DNA of 64,000 bases from Muricauda sp. SCSIO 65647 (GTDB lineage: Bacteria; Bacteroidota; Bacteroidia; Flavobacteriales; Flavobacteriaceae). Numbering within the stretch: position 1 is the first letter of the stretch; each line of letters begins with the position of its first letter. Positions 1-10,177 of the stretch are shown here, piece by piece. The stretch spans positions 2,024,501 to 2,088,500 of the forward strand of contig NZ_CP091037.1 of the NCBI RefSeq assembly GCF_021534965.1. Direction: 5' to 3'. The notes beneath the pieces were generated by a model, which did not search any database, was not told the origin of the DNA, and was given only the letters and a program-made list of their open reading frames with translations. Position numbers and translations under genes: made by a program.

Positions 1-2
1 GC

Positions 3-1091
3 GATGGCCCAATCAACTACAATGAATATGGCGCGTACGTACAGCTGCAAAAGAAAATGCTCGAAGAGCAGTTGAAGTTTACGGGTTCTATTCGGTATGA
101 TAAATCAGAATTTTTTGATGGGTTCGTTTCACCGAGGCTTTCTTTGGTCTACGCCATTGATGAGAACAAAAGGCATAATATCAGGGGATCATTTCAAACA
201 GGTTTCAGAAACCCCGATACCCAGTCGCTCTTCATCGGCCTCAATGCAGGTAGGGCCATTTTGGTGGGATCGGCACCCGATAACCTAGATCGCTATACCA
301 CGCCGGAACTTTTGTTGAGTACCAATGGCCAAGCGCTGACAGGTCAGCAGACGGTTCAGCTTTCGGGCGGCGAGGCCTATACCAATGCCTTTTCGCGCGA
401 ATCGGTCGAGGCCGGAGTCCCACAAGCATTTGAGTCATCTCTGGTACAACCCGAGCAGGTAACGGCCTATGAGGTAGGCTATCGTGGCGCTGTAGGTAAG
501 GTCAATATCGATTTCAGTGCCTATTACAACCAATATGATGATTTTATCTCGAATAGAACCGTTTTGGTACCCCTTTACGGTGAAGCGGGAGACAATGCAT
601 TGTCTTTGTTGGCATTGCAGAACGAAGATTTTCAAGCCTTTCAGACCTACACAAACTCCGTGGCAGACATAAGCTCATATGGAGGTGGCTTGGGCATCAC
701 CACACAGATATTTGGCAACTATGACTTTGGCATTAACTACACCTATGCGAAACTTGATTTTGATAGGAGTTCAGATCCAGGTTTTGAGCCCAGCTTCAAT
801 ACCCCTGAACATAAGGTAAAGGCCTCATTTGGTAATCAAGAACTGTTCAAGAATTTTGGTTTCAACATCAATTGGCGTTGGAACGATTGGTATCTCTGGG
901 AGGCCACTTTTGCCGATGGTTTCATACCATCGAGGCATGTCGTCGATGCCCAGGTCAATTTTAGTGTTCCGAGCATCAAATCAATTTTCAAGCTAGGGGG
1001 CGCCAATATTTTAGGAGAAGAATATGTGAGTGCGCCCGGTGCAGGGCTCATAGGGTCACAATTCTTTGTATCATGGGTTATCAATCAATAA
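3..1091 (+). CDS. TonB-dependent receptor, C-terminal part (5' end outside window)
   Basis: The reading frame is open from the first complete codon at position 3, so the gene starts upstream of the window; the ATG at 57 is an internal Met. About 362 residues of an outer-membrane beta-barrel remain. The sequence shows alternating aromatic and polar strands with Asn/Tyr-rich loops, the phrase FQTGFRNPDTQ typical of barrels of this family, and an aromatic-rich end (FFVSWVINQ) as expected for outer-membrane insertion. Family knowledge: TonB-coupled uptake of a bulky ligand. The ligand cannot be told from this part. The following lipoprotein gene begins 17 bases downstream, so the two are probably co-transcribed and may act on the same substrate (inference). 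Confidence 0.85.
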   Translation, partial: DGPINYNEYGAYVQLQKKMLEEQLKFTGSIRYDKSEFFDGFVSPRLSLVYAIDENKRHNIRGSFQTGFRNPDTQSLFIGLNAGRAILVGSAPDNLDRYTTPELLLSTNGQALTGQQTVQLSGGEAYTNAFSRESVEAGVPQAFESSLVQPEQVTAYEVGYRGAVGKVNIDFSAYYNQYDDFISNRTVLVPLYGEAGDNALSLLALQNEDFQAFQTYTNSVADISSYGGGLGITTQIFGNYDFGINYTYAKLDFDRSSDPGFEPSFNTPEHKVKASFGNQELFKNFGFNINWRWNDWYLWEATFADGFIPSRHVVDAQVNFSVPSIKSIFKLGGANILGEEYVSAPGAGLIGSQFFVSWVINQ

Positions 1092-1108
1092 TAAAAAAGC
1101 TAAGAAAA

Positions 1109-2767
1109 ATGAAAAACAAACATATATATACCGCATTTCTTTTTGGGGCATTTCTTTTTTGGGGTTGTAGTGAGGAAGACGATATTTTTGCGGTGCCCTT
1201 TGTGCCAGAGGTAGAACAGGTGACTCCACCGCCAGTAAACTATACCAGTGGTACGGCAGATTTTTCTACCTATGTGTCCGTGGGCAATTCTTTGACGGCG
1301 GGCTTCTCTGACAATGCCTTGTTCGTAAGAGGGCAGACAGCCTCTTTTCCCAATATTTTGGCCCAACAATTTGCTTTGGCCGGTGGGGGAGATTTTTCCC
1401 AGCCGTTGATGAACGATGATTTGGGAGGATTGTTGCTGGGGGGCAATGAAATAGCCGATACCCGACTGATTTTTGATGCCGCAAATCAAGTTCCCGTCAA
1501 TATTCCGGGAGACCCTACCACAGAGGTTTCCAATGTGCTGTCGGGCCCCTTTAACAATATGGGGGTGCCAGGAGCGAAAAGCTATCATTTGTTGGCCAAT
1601 GGCTATGGCAACGTGGCCGGTGTGGCTGCTGGACTTGCCAATCCGTATTTTGCTAGAATGGCCTCTAACCCCAATGCATCGGTAATGGAAGATGCAATGG
1701 CACAAAACCCGACTTTTTTCTCTCTATGGATAGGCTCCAATGACATTTTGGGGTATGCCGTATCAGGGGGTTCGGGCGAAGACCATAATTTGACAGGTAA
1801 TCTTGATGCATCGACCTACGCGGGAAATGATATTACCAACGCAGGGGTTTTTGCACAGGTGTATAACGGCCTGTTGGCTACTTTGACGGCTGGTGGTGCC
1901 GTGGGCATTGTGGCCAATCTGCCCAATGTGACCGATGCACCTTATTTTACAACGGTGCCCCATGCACCGTTAGACCCTACCAATCCTAGTTTTGGCCCCC
2001 AGATCCCTACATTGAATACGGTCTTTGGAGCCATGAACCAAGTATTTGCCTTTTTGGGGGTCCCTGAGCGTTCGGTAGTGTTCTCTGAGAATTCGGCAAG
2101 TGCGGTCGTGATCAGAGATGAGACGTTGATCGACTTATCGGCCCAGATCGCCCAAGTGCTGAATGCCGATCCAAATTTCCCGTTGTTTGTACAACAGTTT
2201 GGGCTTCCGCCCCAGGCCGCCCCGTTGGTGGCCAATCTTTTCGGAGCTGCGTACGGACAAGTGAGACAGGCCACGGTAGAAGACCTTTTGGTATTGCCCA
2301 GTCGTAATGTAATCGGTAGTATTAACCAAGATTCCTTCGCATTTCTACAATCACAAGGGTTATCGCCAGAACTGGCCGCCCAGTTTTCAGCAGAGGGGAT
2401 TACGTACGCTTTGGATGATCAGTGGGTATTGATTCCTTCTGAGCAAACGGCCATTGCTGATGCTACGGTTGCTTTTAATACTACAATTGCGGCAGCAGCA
2501 GAACAATTTGATTTGGCTTTCTTTGATGCCAATACTTTTCTAAACACGGTAGCCACCACCGGAGTGCCCATTCAATCTGGAGATAACCCAGCTACGGTAA
2601 CTGCCGATTTTGTTACTGGCGGCGCTTTTTCATTAGATGGGGTGCATCCATCCCCTAGGGGCTATGCAGTGGCAGCCAATCAGATGATCGGCATTATCAA
2701 TGCCAAATATGGTTCAAATCTACCAGAGGTCAATCCTGTTGATTTTACGGGTCTGTATCTAAATTGA
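1109..2767 (+). CDS. SGNH/GDSL-type hydrolase lipoprotein
   Basis: 552 residues from the ATG at 1109, chosen because it gives a clean lipoprotein signal (hydrophobic run ending LFWGC, Cys20) whereas the upstream in-frame codon at 1073 lies inside the receptor gene. Block I is YVSVGNSLTAGF with probable nucleophile Ser61; block III-like IGSND carries the oxyanion Asn; the C-terminal DGVHPSPRG supplies the Asp-x-x-His pair. These are the SGNH esterase/lipase signatures. It is about twice as long as a minimal SGNH domain, with a long Ala/Asn-rich middle. It should be anchored in the outer membrane. It follows the receptor directly, so lipid or ester processing linked to uptake is plausible but inferred. 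Confidence 0.8.
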   Translation: MKNKHIYTAFLFGAFLFWGCSEEDDIFAVPFVPEVEQVTPPPVNYTSGTADFSTYVSVGNSLTAGFSDNALFVRGQTASFPNILAQQFALAGGGDFSQPLMNDDLGGLLLGGNEIADTRLIFDAANQVPVNIPGDPTTEVSNVLSGPFNNMGVPGAKSYHLLANGYGNVAGVAAGLANPYFARMASNPNASVMEDAMAQNPTFFSLWIGSNDILGYAVSGGSGEDHNLTGNLDASTYAGNDITNAGVFAQVYNGLLATLTAGGAVGIVANLPNVTDAPYFTTVPHAPLDPTNPSFGPQIPTLNTVFGAMNQVFAFLGVPERSVVFSENSASAVVIRDETLIDLSAQIAQVLNADPNFPLFVQQFGLPPQAAPLVANLFGAAYGQVRQATVEDLLVLPSRNVIGSINQDSFAFLQSQGLSPELAAQFSAEGITYALDDQWVLIPSEQTAIADATVAFNTTIAAAAEQFDLAFFDANTFLNTVATTGVPIQSGDNPATVTADFVTGGAFSLDGVHPSPRGYAVAANQMIGIINAKYGSNLPEVNPVDFTGLYLN

Positions 2768-2822
2768 TTGTGGGCAAGACTACTTTTTGACATTAAATTT
2801 TAACAATTTTATATATAAACAA

Positions 2823-2847
2823 GGGCATCTAAATGGATGCCCTTTTT
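2823..2847 (+). terminator. Intrinsic terminator after the GDSL lipoprotein gene
   Basis: Stem GGGCATC (2823-2829) pairs with GATGCCC (2836-2842), loop of six bases, followed by five T. It separates the receptor/lipoprotein unit from atpD. Confidence 0.8.
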
Positions 2848-2884
2848 ATGACGAAAAATTTTTCAGTATAATGATGTAAAAGCA

Positions 2885-2892
2885 TATCTTTG
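2885..2892 (+). promoter_or_regulatory. Probable promoter -7 box for atpD-atpC
   Basis: TATCTTTG fits the Bacteroidetes -7 consensus TAnnTTTG. No good TTG lies 19 bases upstream, so only half the promoter is supported. A start near 2896 would give a leader of about 55 bases before atpD. Confidence 0.5.
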
Positions 2893-2929
2893 CAGCCGGA
2901 AAAAATAAGCTTTCCCTTTCTTATAGTAG

Positions 2930-4459
<1,530 letters not shown>

Positions 4460-4515
4460 ATAAGTTTAGGGTTAAGAATGTAGAGTTCAGAGTTTATTGG
4501 AACTCGTCGCTTATC

Positions 4516-4536
4516 ACTCATAACTCATAACTCATA
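4516..4536 (+). repeat. Three tandem copies of ACTCATA between atpD and atpC
   Basis: Three exact 7-base units plus a partial fourth (ACT). Just upstream GAGTTC (4483-4488) and GAACTC (4500-4505) could form a hairpin. The element occupies most of the atpD-atpC spacer and looks like a small non-coding insertion rather than gene sequence. Confidence 0.6.
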
Positions 4537-4547
4537 ACTTAAAAAGG

Positions 4548-4826
4548 ATGTATTTAGAAATCGTATCCCCAGAAGCTACATTGTTTGCAGGTGAGGTCAC
4601 CTCTGTATCAGTGCCCGGCGTCAATGGTGAGTTTCAAATGCTTGAGAACCACGCTCCAATTGTATCCCTTTTACAAGAAGGAAAAGTAAAGGTGAAGGGC
4701 AACATCATTATCGAAGAAGAGTTTCAGCACAAATTTACCAAGGGAGCAGACAGTGAAACGATTCTAGAGATTACCAGTGGTACTGTCGAAATGAAAGATA
4801 ATAAGGTCATTGTATTGGCAGACTGA
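4548..4826 (+). CDS. atpC: F1F0 ATP synthase subunit epsilon, short form
   Basis: 92 residues starting MYLEIVSPEATLF, the conserved beginning of the epsilon beta-sandwich that couples rotor and F1 head. At 92 residues it holds only the N-terminal beta-sandwich; the C-terminal helical arm that inhibits ATP hydrolysis in longer epsilon subunits (about 135 residues) is missing, as is usual in this group. The last 13 codons (VEMKDNKVIVLAD) are nearly duplicated at 10178-10220; see that entry. Confidence 0.95.
   Translation: MYLEIVSPEATLFAGEVTSVSVPGVNGEFQMLENHAPIVSLLQEGKVKVKGNIIIEEEFQHKFTKGADSETILEITSGTVEMKDNKVIVLAD
4784..4826 (+). repeat. Left copy of atpC 3'-end direct repeat
   Basis: Bases 4784-4819 match 10178-10213 with one mismatch (T4802 against A). 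The next differences fall at third codon positions (GCA/GCC, GAC/GAT) and in the stop codon (TGA/TAG). Both copies are followed by TATTTTAA-like sequence and a strong terminator. The left copy is the functional 3' end of atpC. Offset between copies is 5,394 bases. Confidence 0.85.
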
Positions 4827-4852
4827 GGTAAACGCTATTTTAAGAAATTAAG

Positions 4853-4880
4853 GCCCAACTCGAAAGAGTTGGGCTTTTTT
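4853..4880 (+). terminator. Intrinsic terminator after atpC
   Basis: Perfect nine-pair stem GCCCAACTC (4853-4861) / GAGTTGGGC (4866-4874), GAAA tetraloop, six T. It ends the atpD-atpC transcript. Confidence 0.9.
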
Positions 4881-4985
4881 GTTCCTACCTGAATTCATAG
4901 ATTTTTTTTGCGTATGGGATTTCTTGGATAAGAAATGGAATATTCAAGAATATCTTGCCCTTACTAACCCATCAAATCACAAAGT

Positions 4986-5357
4986 ATGAAACTAGCGGCG
5001 AAAGAACAGATAGACTTAGAAGAGCTTAAAGGGAACCTTGAAAGAGCGTTCACAGACTATAAGGTAAGCTATCCACTATTCAGCAAAAAAATGCTGAGGG
5101 TCAGCAAAGGACTTTCTTGGGTAGGGGTGTTTCAAAAGAAGGATGTGGTCAAGATTTCAGGTGGACCCAATATTGGAAATGTCTGGCTGATTTTGGCCAT
5201 CGCTATCGGCGCCGTTTTAGGAGTCATCGGTGCCCTATTGGTTGTGGGGATAGTTTGGTTCGCCAAAAAGAAGGAATTCACCAGAATGGAACAAGAAGTA
5301 GGCCATTATATCAAAGAAAAGTATGCATTGCAAGATAGTGCCGTCGCAAAGGCGTAA
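4986..5357 (+). CDS. Small membrane protein of unknown function
   Basis: 123 residues. A charged N-terminal half (about 1-62) precedes one or two tightly packed membrane segments (about 65-95, rich in Gly/Ala/Ile/Val), then a Lys-rich cytoplasmic tail. I do not recognise a family. It is the first gene of the block bounded by the two atpC tails, and lies about 40 bases before the next gene, so co-expression with the exported proteins that follow is likely. Confidence 0.7.
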   Translation: MKLAAKEQIDLEELKGNLERAFTDYKVSYPLFSKKMLRVSKGLSWVGVFQKKDVVKISGGPNIGNVWLILAIAIGAVLGVIGALLVVGIVWFAKKKEFTRMEQEVGHYIKEKYALQDSAVAKA

Positions 5358-5398
5358 GCACAGTAATAACCGTAGATAAATCTTTAAAAACAAACATT

Positions 5399-6061
5399 AT
5401 GAAAACTACAAGATCGACTATTTGTTTGATGACAGCATTTGTTTTCTGTCTCGGAACCTATGCCCAAACCTGCATGGGTTTTGGTAGCGTAATTAAGCAA
5501 AAATGGCAACAAAGCTACAATGTAAGCCATGCTATTGGGGGTATTGCCCTAACACTTATACCAGTTGTAGGCCAAGAACCACAAGCTACCAATGCCATTT
5601 CACAGGCCTCGGCCCAGTTTCACGATTTCGTGTTCAACCAAAATAGACAGTCGTGGGCTACCGTTGGTGCTAGAGAACTGCCCGTGCTGAAGACCAAGAC
5701 CAAGCAAAATGGAACCTTGAGAAAAGCCGGTGTTGGTGGGGTACGTGTCTTTACAACCTCCGGAATGTTCTGGGATAGGGTAGAAATCGAAATCGAAAAG
5801 AAAGACGGCAGGGCACAAACAGACATTATTGTATGTACCTGGGATATGGCTTCAGGGGCCAAAAACAATTACGCAGAAAAAACCTTTCCGAATGGTCCGG
5901 GCAAAGGAAAACGAAAATTCAACATTCTAAACGTTCACGGTAAGTCAATTTCGATCAAACTCAGAAATAGATCGGCCGTCAATACCTTTAAATACAGTAT
6001 TACCTCACAGGGCTTTCTGAATCACGAAAAACAACGGCAGAGGGGTCTGGCGAATCAATAA
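5399..6061 (+). CDS. Exported protein of unknown function
   Basis: 220 residues. The signal peptide MKTTRSTICLMTAFVFCLG ends near AQ (residues 23-24). The mature part has a basic, beta-rich C-terminal half with VRVFTTSGMFWDRVEIEIE and a Gly/Lys cluster (GPGKGKRKF) around residue 165. No known domain recognised. It sits in a run of three exported proteins upstream of a histidine kinase pair, so a cell-envelope role is possible but inferred. Confidence 0.7.
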   Translation: MKTTRSTICLMTAFVFCLGTYAQTCMGFGSVIKQKWQQSYNVSHAIGGIALTLIPVVGQEPQATNAISQASAQFHDFVFNQNRQSWATVGARELPVLKTKTKQNGTLRKAGVGGVRVFTTSGMFWDRVEIEIEKKDGRAQTDIIVCTWDMASGAKNNYAEKTFPNGPGKGKRKFNILNVHGKSISIKLRNRSAVNTFKYSITSQGFLNHEKQRQRGLANQ

Positions 6062-6111
6062 ATGTCAAAGTCGCAAAAGGCTTGGCAACATTGCTAAATA
6101 GGATGTCACAG

Positions 6112-6654
6112 ATGAAAAATTTACTTACAGTTATATTGGCTTTGGTGTCTTTTTATCCCATAATGGCACAGCCCAAAGTGTACAGCATTGAACCCGTGCC
6201 CAACGATAAGGTGGCCTATAGCGGTAATCTCTCTGAAGGGATGTTCTTAGACGACCTTTCTTGGGCCTGGAGCAGTGCAAATGCCTGCTTCCCTGAGACC
6301 CAAAAGCAAAAGTTTACCGGAAAACATCTTTTTTTCACGGGCATCATCCCGAAATATAGCGAGCTGACAGTGACGGTGATACCAAAAGATACCGAGGCAA
6401 ATTTTAGTTTATATGCCTACGAAATTGGATCTGATAGTTCAGATTTGGCTCCAGATCTGCCCAGTTGTATTCGATGTGAGGCAGACCACAAACGGGAACG
6501 GAATTTTAAGGGAAGTGCCCCACAAGACCATACCCGTTTGGTAAAGGATCTGGTGGCCATCAATACCCCGTATAGGGTGGTCATTGGGGTTACCGGGGCC
6601 GATGGCTTGGGCGAGGGTGAGTTTACCTTGGTGGTCGAGACCAAATCCCGATAG
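6112..6654 (+). CDS. Exported protein of unknown function
   Basis: 180 residues from the ATG at 6112, which starts directly with a signal peptide (MKNLLTVILALVSFYPIMAQ); ATG 6103 and the upstream codon at 6082 would place non-signal residues ahead of it. The mature part has a pattern reminiscent of a pre-peptidase C-like beta-sandwich: a phrase of the type FTGIIPKYSELTVTV followed by FSLYAYEIG, and a late TPYRVVIGVTG strand. That resemblance is weak. Two Cys (CIRC) lie near residue 115. Same strand and spacing as its neighbours. Confidence 0.7.
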   Translation: MKNLLTVILALVSFYPIMAQPKVYSIEPVPNDKVAYSGNLSEGMFLDDLSWAWSSANACFPETQKQKFTGKHLFFTGIIPKYSELTVTVIPKDTEANFSLYAYEIGSDSSDLAPDLPSCIRCEADHKRERNFKGSAPQDHTRLVKDLVAINTPYRVVIGVTGADGLGEGEFTLVVETKSR

Positions 6655-6687
6655 ATGAAAAATCGTTAAATAGTAAAAGAACAAGTG

Positions 6688-7377
6688 ATGAAAAAAGCAG
6701 TTTTATACCCTATTGTATGCCTTTTGGTTGCTTGCGCCTCTGAAACCCAAAAAACCGGGCTAGAGATGATTGCCGACCACTATGGGGCCAAAACTTCATT
6801 TGCGAAGGGGTTCAACACCAATGCAGGGGTAACACGCACCAATTTTACCGTAAAAGTGTCTGATAGTAAAATGATCGATACCCTAAGGTCTGATTTGACC
6901 TCATCAAACATTGCCCTTATGCTTTATGAAAGTTTCGATGAAGATGAACGCGTGGCATTTGATGATATTTTTGTCGAGATTAGAAGAGATACCGTTTCTA
7001 AAGCTGATAAGTCAAGCTATGACCCTGAGAGGCTGAAAGTTGGTTTGGACCAAGCAGCGATTTTCACCAATTTTTCCGATAATTTCTTAGGTCAAAAATT
7101 TGGGGCAATTTCCGATAACATGGCGCCTGAATATCAAAATGCTGAGCTCGCTTCGAACCTATCCAATTATTGGAAGGGCCTTATTGCACAACATGGAAGG
7201 ATATTAGGTTACAAAAGAATAGGATTTGGGGTGTATACAACCCCAAAAAATGAAAAATTGTTCTACTATTCAGGAATATTGAATTTTAGGGATGGATCCC
7301 AAAGGGGGTATAGTGTACAAACATCCCAAAACATTGATGACAATCATCTTATGGGGTTCAAATTTGATGAGTATTAG
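6688..7377 (+). CDS. Lipoprotein of unknown function
   Basis: 229 residues from ATG 6688; the GTG at 6685 directly before it is less likely. The signal MKKAVLYPIVCLLVACASE has a lipobox ending in Cys16. The mature part is mixed alpha/beta, with a paired phrase IGFGVYTTPKNEKLFYYSG near the C terminus that resembles small DUF3887- or NTF2-like folds; I cannot assign it. Third exported protein of the atpC-bounded block, 116 bases upstream of the kinase gene. Confidence 0.7.
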   Translation: MKKAVLYPIVCLLVACASETQKTGLEMIADHYGAKTSFAKGFNTNAGVTRTNFTVKVSDSKMIDTLRSDLTSSNIALMLYESFDEDERVAFDDIFVEIRRDTVSKADKSSYDPERLKVGLDQAAIFTNFSDNFLGQKFGAISDNMAPEYQNAELASNLSNYWKGLIAQHGRILGYKRIGFGVYTTPKNEKLFYYSGILNFRDGSQRGYSVQTSQNIDDNHLMGFKFDEY

Positions 7378-7493
7378 TCAGCTGTGGCCGACCCGCAATT
7401 TTAAATAATTAATTGGTGAGCAGTTATTTATGTGTTAAATTGAATGGTTTTCCCGGCAGACCAAATCTTCAATTTACTAACAATCAAGTAGTA

Positions 7494-9503
7494 ATGGTAG
7501 GCAAAAGGTTCATCAATTGTAAGCATGCGACAATTCTATCTGTCTTTTTTTCAGTGCTTTTTTCGTTTGCCGTAGCTACTTTACAGGCCCAAGACAATTA
7601 CGCCCAGCAGATTGGGCAGCTGCAACAGCAGATAGCACAATCACCGAATGATACATCGAAGGTTATACTCTACAATGAACTGAGCCTAATACATATGCTG
7701 CTCAACAATGAAGAAGAATTGCTCAGCACGGCAGAAAAGGGCTTGGCATTGGCGAGAAAGTTGGATTTTCCGAAAGGAGTCATAAAATTGAATTTACATA
7801 AGGCCATTGCCTTAGATATTATGGGCCAAGCAGATATTGCCCTGCCGTTGTACAACGAAGGCTTAAAAATGGCCATAGACCAACAGCAAAAAGACCAGGA
7901 AGCCATATACTATATCAATATTGGGGCATGTTATTACTTCATCGGTAATATGGATTTGGCCCTGAAGAATTATCTTTCGGCCTATGACATGAAAAAACAT
8001 TTAGCGAATGAAGAGCTTGGTAGATTGCTCAATAACATTGCTATTATTTACCGTAACCAAGAAAATTATGTCAGGGCCGAAGAAATATACCTCAAATCGT
8101 ACGCGCTCAAGCAAGAGGTTCAAGACAGTCTGGGCATGGCCACCAGTCTAATGAACCTAGGGTTGATGTATAATACAATGGAAGGAAAACAAGCCCTGGC
8201 AATTTCGAACCTAAAAGAAAGCCAAAGGTTGTGCAGGCTTTTGGGAGCTGAATATCATGTGGCCACTTGTGACGTAGCACTGGGGAAGATTTATTATGAG
8301 CTTGACAGTCTTGCCTTGGCTAAACAAAGATTGGAAAGAGCTTGGAACTTTTTTGAGGAAACCCCCAGTATAGACTATAAAATCTCGACTTTGGGGCTAT
8401 TGGGAAATGTGGCCAGAAAAGAAAAAGATTACGAAAAAGCAGAAACGTATATTGAAGAAGGCCTGAACCAACTGATTGCATCTGATCAAAGAAAAGACCA
8501 TGTAGAGTTTTTATACAGACTGAGCACTGTAAAAAATGAATTGGGAAAAAGCACAGAGGCCTATACTTTGCTGAGAGAAGCTTATGCCATAAATGATACC
8601 TTGAACGATAACATTCGCATACAGGCCATGGAAGAGATGCAGGCCAAGTTTGATGTTGAAGAAAAAGAGAATGAGTTGGAGATAAGTGAATTAAAGTTGG
8701 ATAGGCGAACGAGGCAACGCAATATTTTTCTATTTGGCGCAGGGGGTCTTGCCCTGTTTGCCATGACCGTTTTCTTTTTTCTTCGACATCGAATCAGGGC
8801 CAATAAAAAAATTGCCGCCCAGAATGCGATGTTGCAAGAACAAAGAATTACCGAGTTGCAACAAAAAAATAAGCTCTTGACCCTAAATAGCATGATTGAA
8901 GGTCAAGAAGCCGAACGAATGCGTATTGCCAAAGACCTTCATGATAGTCTGGGGGGGCTGCTGAGTACGGTCAAGGCCCATTTTACCACCATTCAGAAAG
9001 AAATAAAGCAAGTAGAAAAAATCGATCTTACCGAGAAGACCAATGAACTGATCGATGAAGCATGTGCTGAAGTACGGCGTATATCGCACAATATGATTCC
9101 CCATGCCCTGACCCTTTCGGGCTTGCCCGTAGCATTGGAAGATAGGGCAGACGCTTTAAGAGCAGAGGGGTATCAGGTTGAATTGAATATTAAAGATTTT
9201 CCAAATGATATGCCAAAAACCAAACAGGCCATGTTGTTCCGGTTGGTTCAAGAGGTCATCGCGAACATTAGAAAACACGCGAAGGCCAAGAATATTCTAA
9301 TACAAATTTTGGGAGACAAAAATGGGTTGAGCCTTATCATGGAAGATGATGGGGCAGGATTTGATTATGAAAAAGCGATACTTGCCGACGGGGTAGGCCT
9401 GAAGAGCATCAATAGCCGGGTTGAATTTTTGAACGGAACCATTGACTGGGATACGGCCTTTGGTGAAGGCACAACAATAACCATAAATATTCCTAGGGCA
9501 TGA
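7494..9503 (+). CDS. TPR-containing sensor histidine kinase (HisKA_3 type)
   Basis: 669 residues from ATG 7494, where a signal-like segment (FFSVLFSFAVATLQAQ) follows; the more upstream TTG gives an unlikely N terminus. Order: signal/anchor, about ten TPR-like helical repeats (about 35-380), a coiled coil, one membrane segment at about 411-432 (IFLFGAGGLALFAMTVFFF), a second coiled coil, the phosphoacceptor helix RIAKDLHDSLGG with His483, then an HATPase domain (VQEVIANIRKHAKA, DDGAGFD). Such proteins sense through periplasmic TPRs and phosphorylate a LuxR-type regulator. The regulator gene overlaps by 4 bases (ATGA), so the two are translated together. Confidence 0.93.
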   Translation: MVGKRFINCKHATILSVFFSVLFSFAVATLQAQDNYAQQIGQLQQQIAQSPNDTSKVILYNELSLIHMLLNNEEELLSTAEKGLALARKLDFPKGVIKLNLHKAIALDIMGQADIALPLYNEGLKMAIDQQQKDQEAIYYINIGACYYFIGNMDLALKNYLSAYDMKKHLANEELGRLLNNIAIIYRNQENYVRAEEIYLKSYALKQEVQDSLGMATSLMNLGLMYNTMEGKQALAISNLKESQRLCRLLGAEYHVATCDVALGKIYYELDSLALAKQRLERAWNFFEETPSIDYKISTLGLLGNVARKEKDYEKAETYIEEGLNQLIASDQRKDHVEFLYRLSTVKNELGKSTEAYTLLREAYAINDTLNDNIRIQAMEEMQAKFDVEEKENELEISELKLDRRTRQRNIFLFGAGGLALFAMTVFFFLRHRIRANKKIAAQNAMLQEQRITELQQKNKLLTLNSMIEGQEAERMRIAKDLHDSLGGLLSTVKAHFTTIQKEIKQVEKIDLTEKTNELIDEACAEVRRISHNMIPHALTLSGLPVALEDRADALRAEGYQVELNIKDFPNDMPKTKQAMLFRLVQEVIANIRKHAKAKNILIQILGDKNGLSLIMEDDGAGFDYEKAILADGVGLKSINSRVEFLNGTIDWDTAFGEGTTITINIPRA

Positions 9504-10147
9504 TCAAAGTATTCATTGTAGACGACCACAAAATGGTCATACAAGGATTTAAGTTGTTGTTGCAAGACGAAACGAAAATCGAGATTGTAGGCCATGAATT
9601 TGATGCCGAAACCGCCCTTCAAAAGGTGTCAAAGCTACAGCCAGAGGTCATCTTACTGGATATCAACATGCCCGGTATGAACGGGATCGATGCTTGCAAA
9701 GAGTTCATAAAGTTGTTGCCCGAGGTAAAGATCATAGCCATAACCATGCACAAAGAGAGCAGTCTCATTAAAATGATGCTAGGTAATGGGGCCATGGGCT
9801 ATGTATTAAAAAATGCTGGCAAAGATGAGTTGGTAGAGGCCATAGAGACCGTATACAAGGGTAAAATGTATTTGGATGACATTTCGAACGAAATTGTCAT
9901 CAATACCCTATCCAATTCAAATAGCAAAAGCGAATACGATAGCTTATTTCCGAAACTTTCACGCAGGGAAAAAGAAGTGCTCAAACTTATTTTAGACGAA
10001 TATACTACCCAAGAAATTGCCGATAAGTTGTTCATTGGTTTTGGTACTGTCGAAACCCACCGCCGTAATATGCTTATAAAAACAGGTACCCGAAATACCG
10101 CTGGGCTGGTTCGGGTGGCCTTAGAATATGAGCTGCACAAAAAATGA
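9500..10147 (+). CDS. NarL/LuxR-family response regulator
   Basis: 215 residues. Receiver domain with acidic pocket FIVDDHK and phosphoacceptor Asp54 in VILLDINMPGMNG, the conserved Lys in YVLKNAGKDE, and a C-terminal helix-turn-helix (SRREKEVLKLILDEYTTQEI; TVETHRRNMLIKTG). It is the partner of the overlapping kinase. Targets are unknown; the exported-protein genes immediately upstream are natural candidates. It is the last gene of the block: the atpC tail copy starts 31 bases after its stop. Confidence 0.95.
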   Translation: MIKVFIVDDHKMVIQGFKLLLQDETKIEIVGHEFDAETALQKVSKLQPEVILLDINMPGMNGIDACKEFIKLLPEVKIIAITMHKESSLIKMMLGNGAMGYVLKNAGKDELVEAIETVYKGKMYLDDISNEIVINTLSNSNSKSEYDSLFPKLSRREKEVLKLILDEYTTQEIADKLFIGFGTVETHRRNMLIKTGTRNTAGLVRVALEYELHKK

Positions 10148-10177
10148 TGCCGACCGATCATCCTCTTTTTGTTGTTT

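Noticed and set aside
1100-1705. Long minus-strand open frame (201 codons) opposite the GDSL lipoprotein gene
   Set aside because: Composition is Cys/His/Ile rich with no domain, no start context, and it lies wholly under a well supported gene; a shadow frame.
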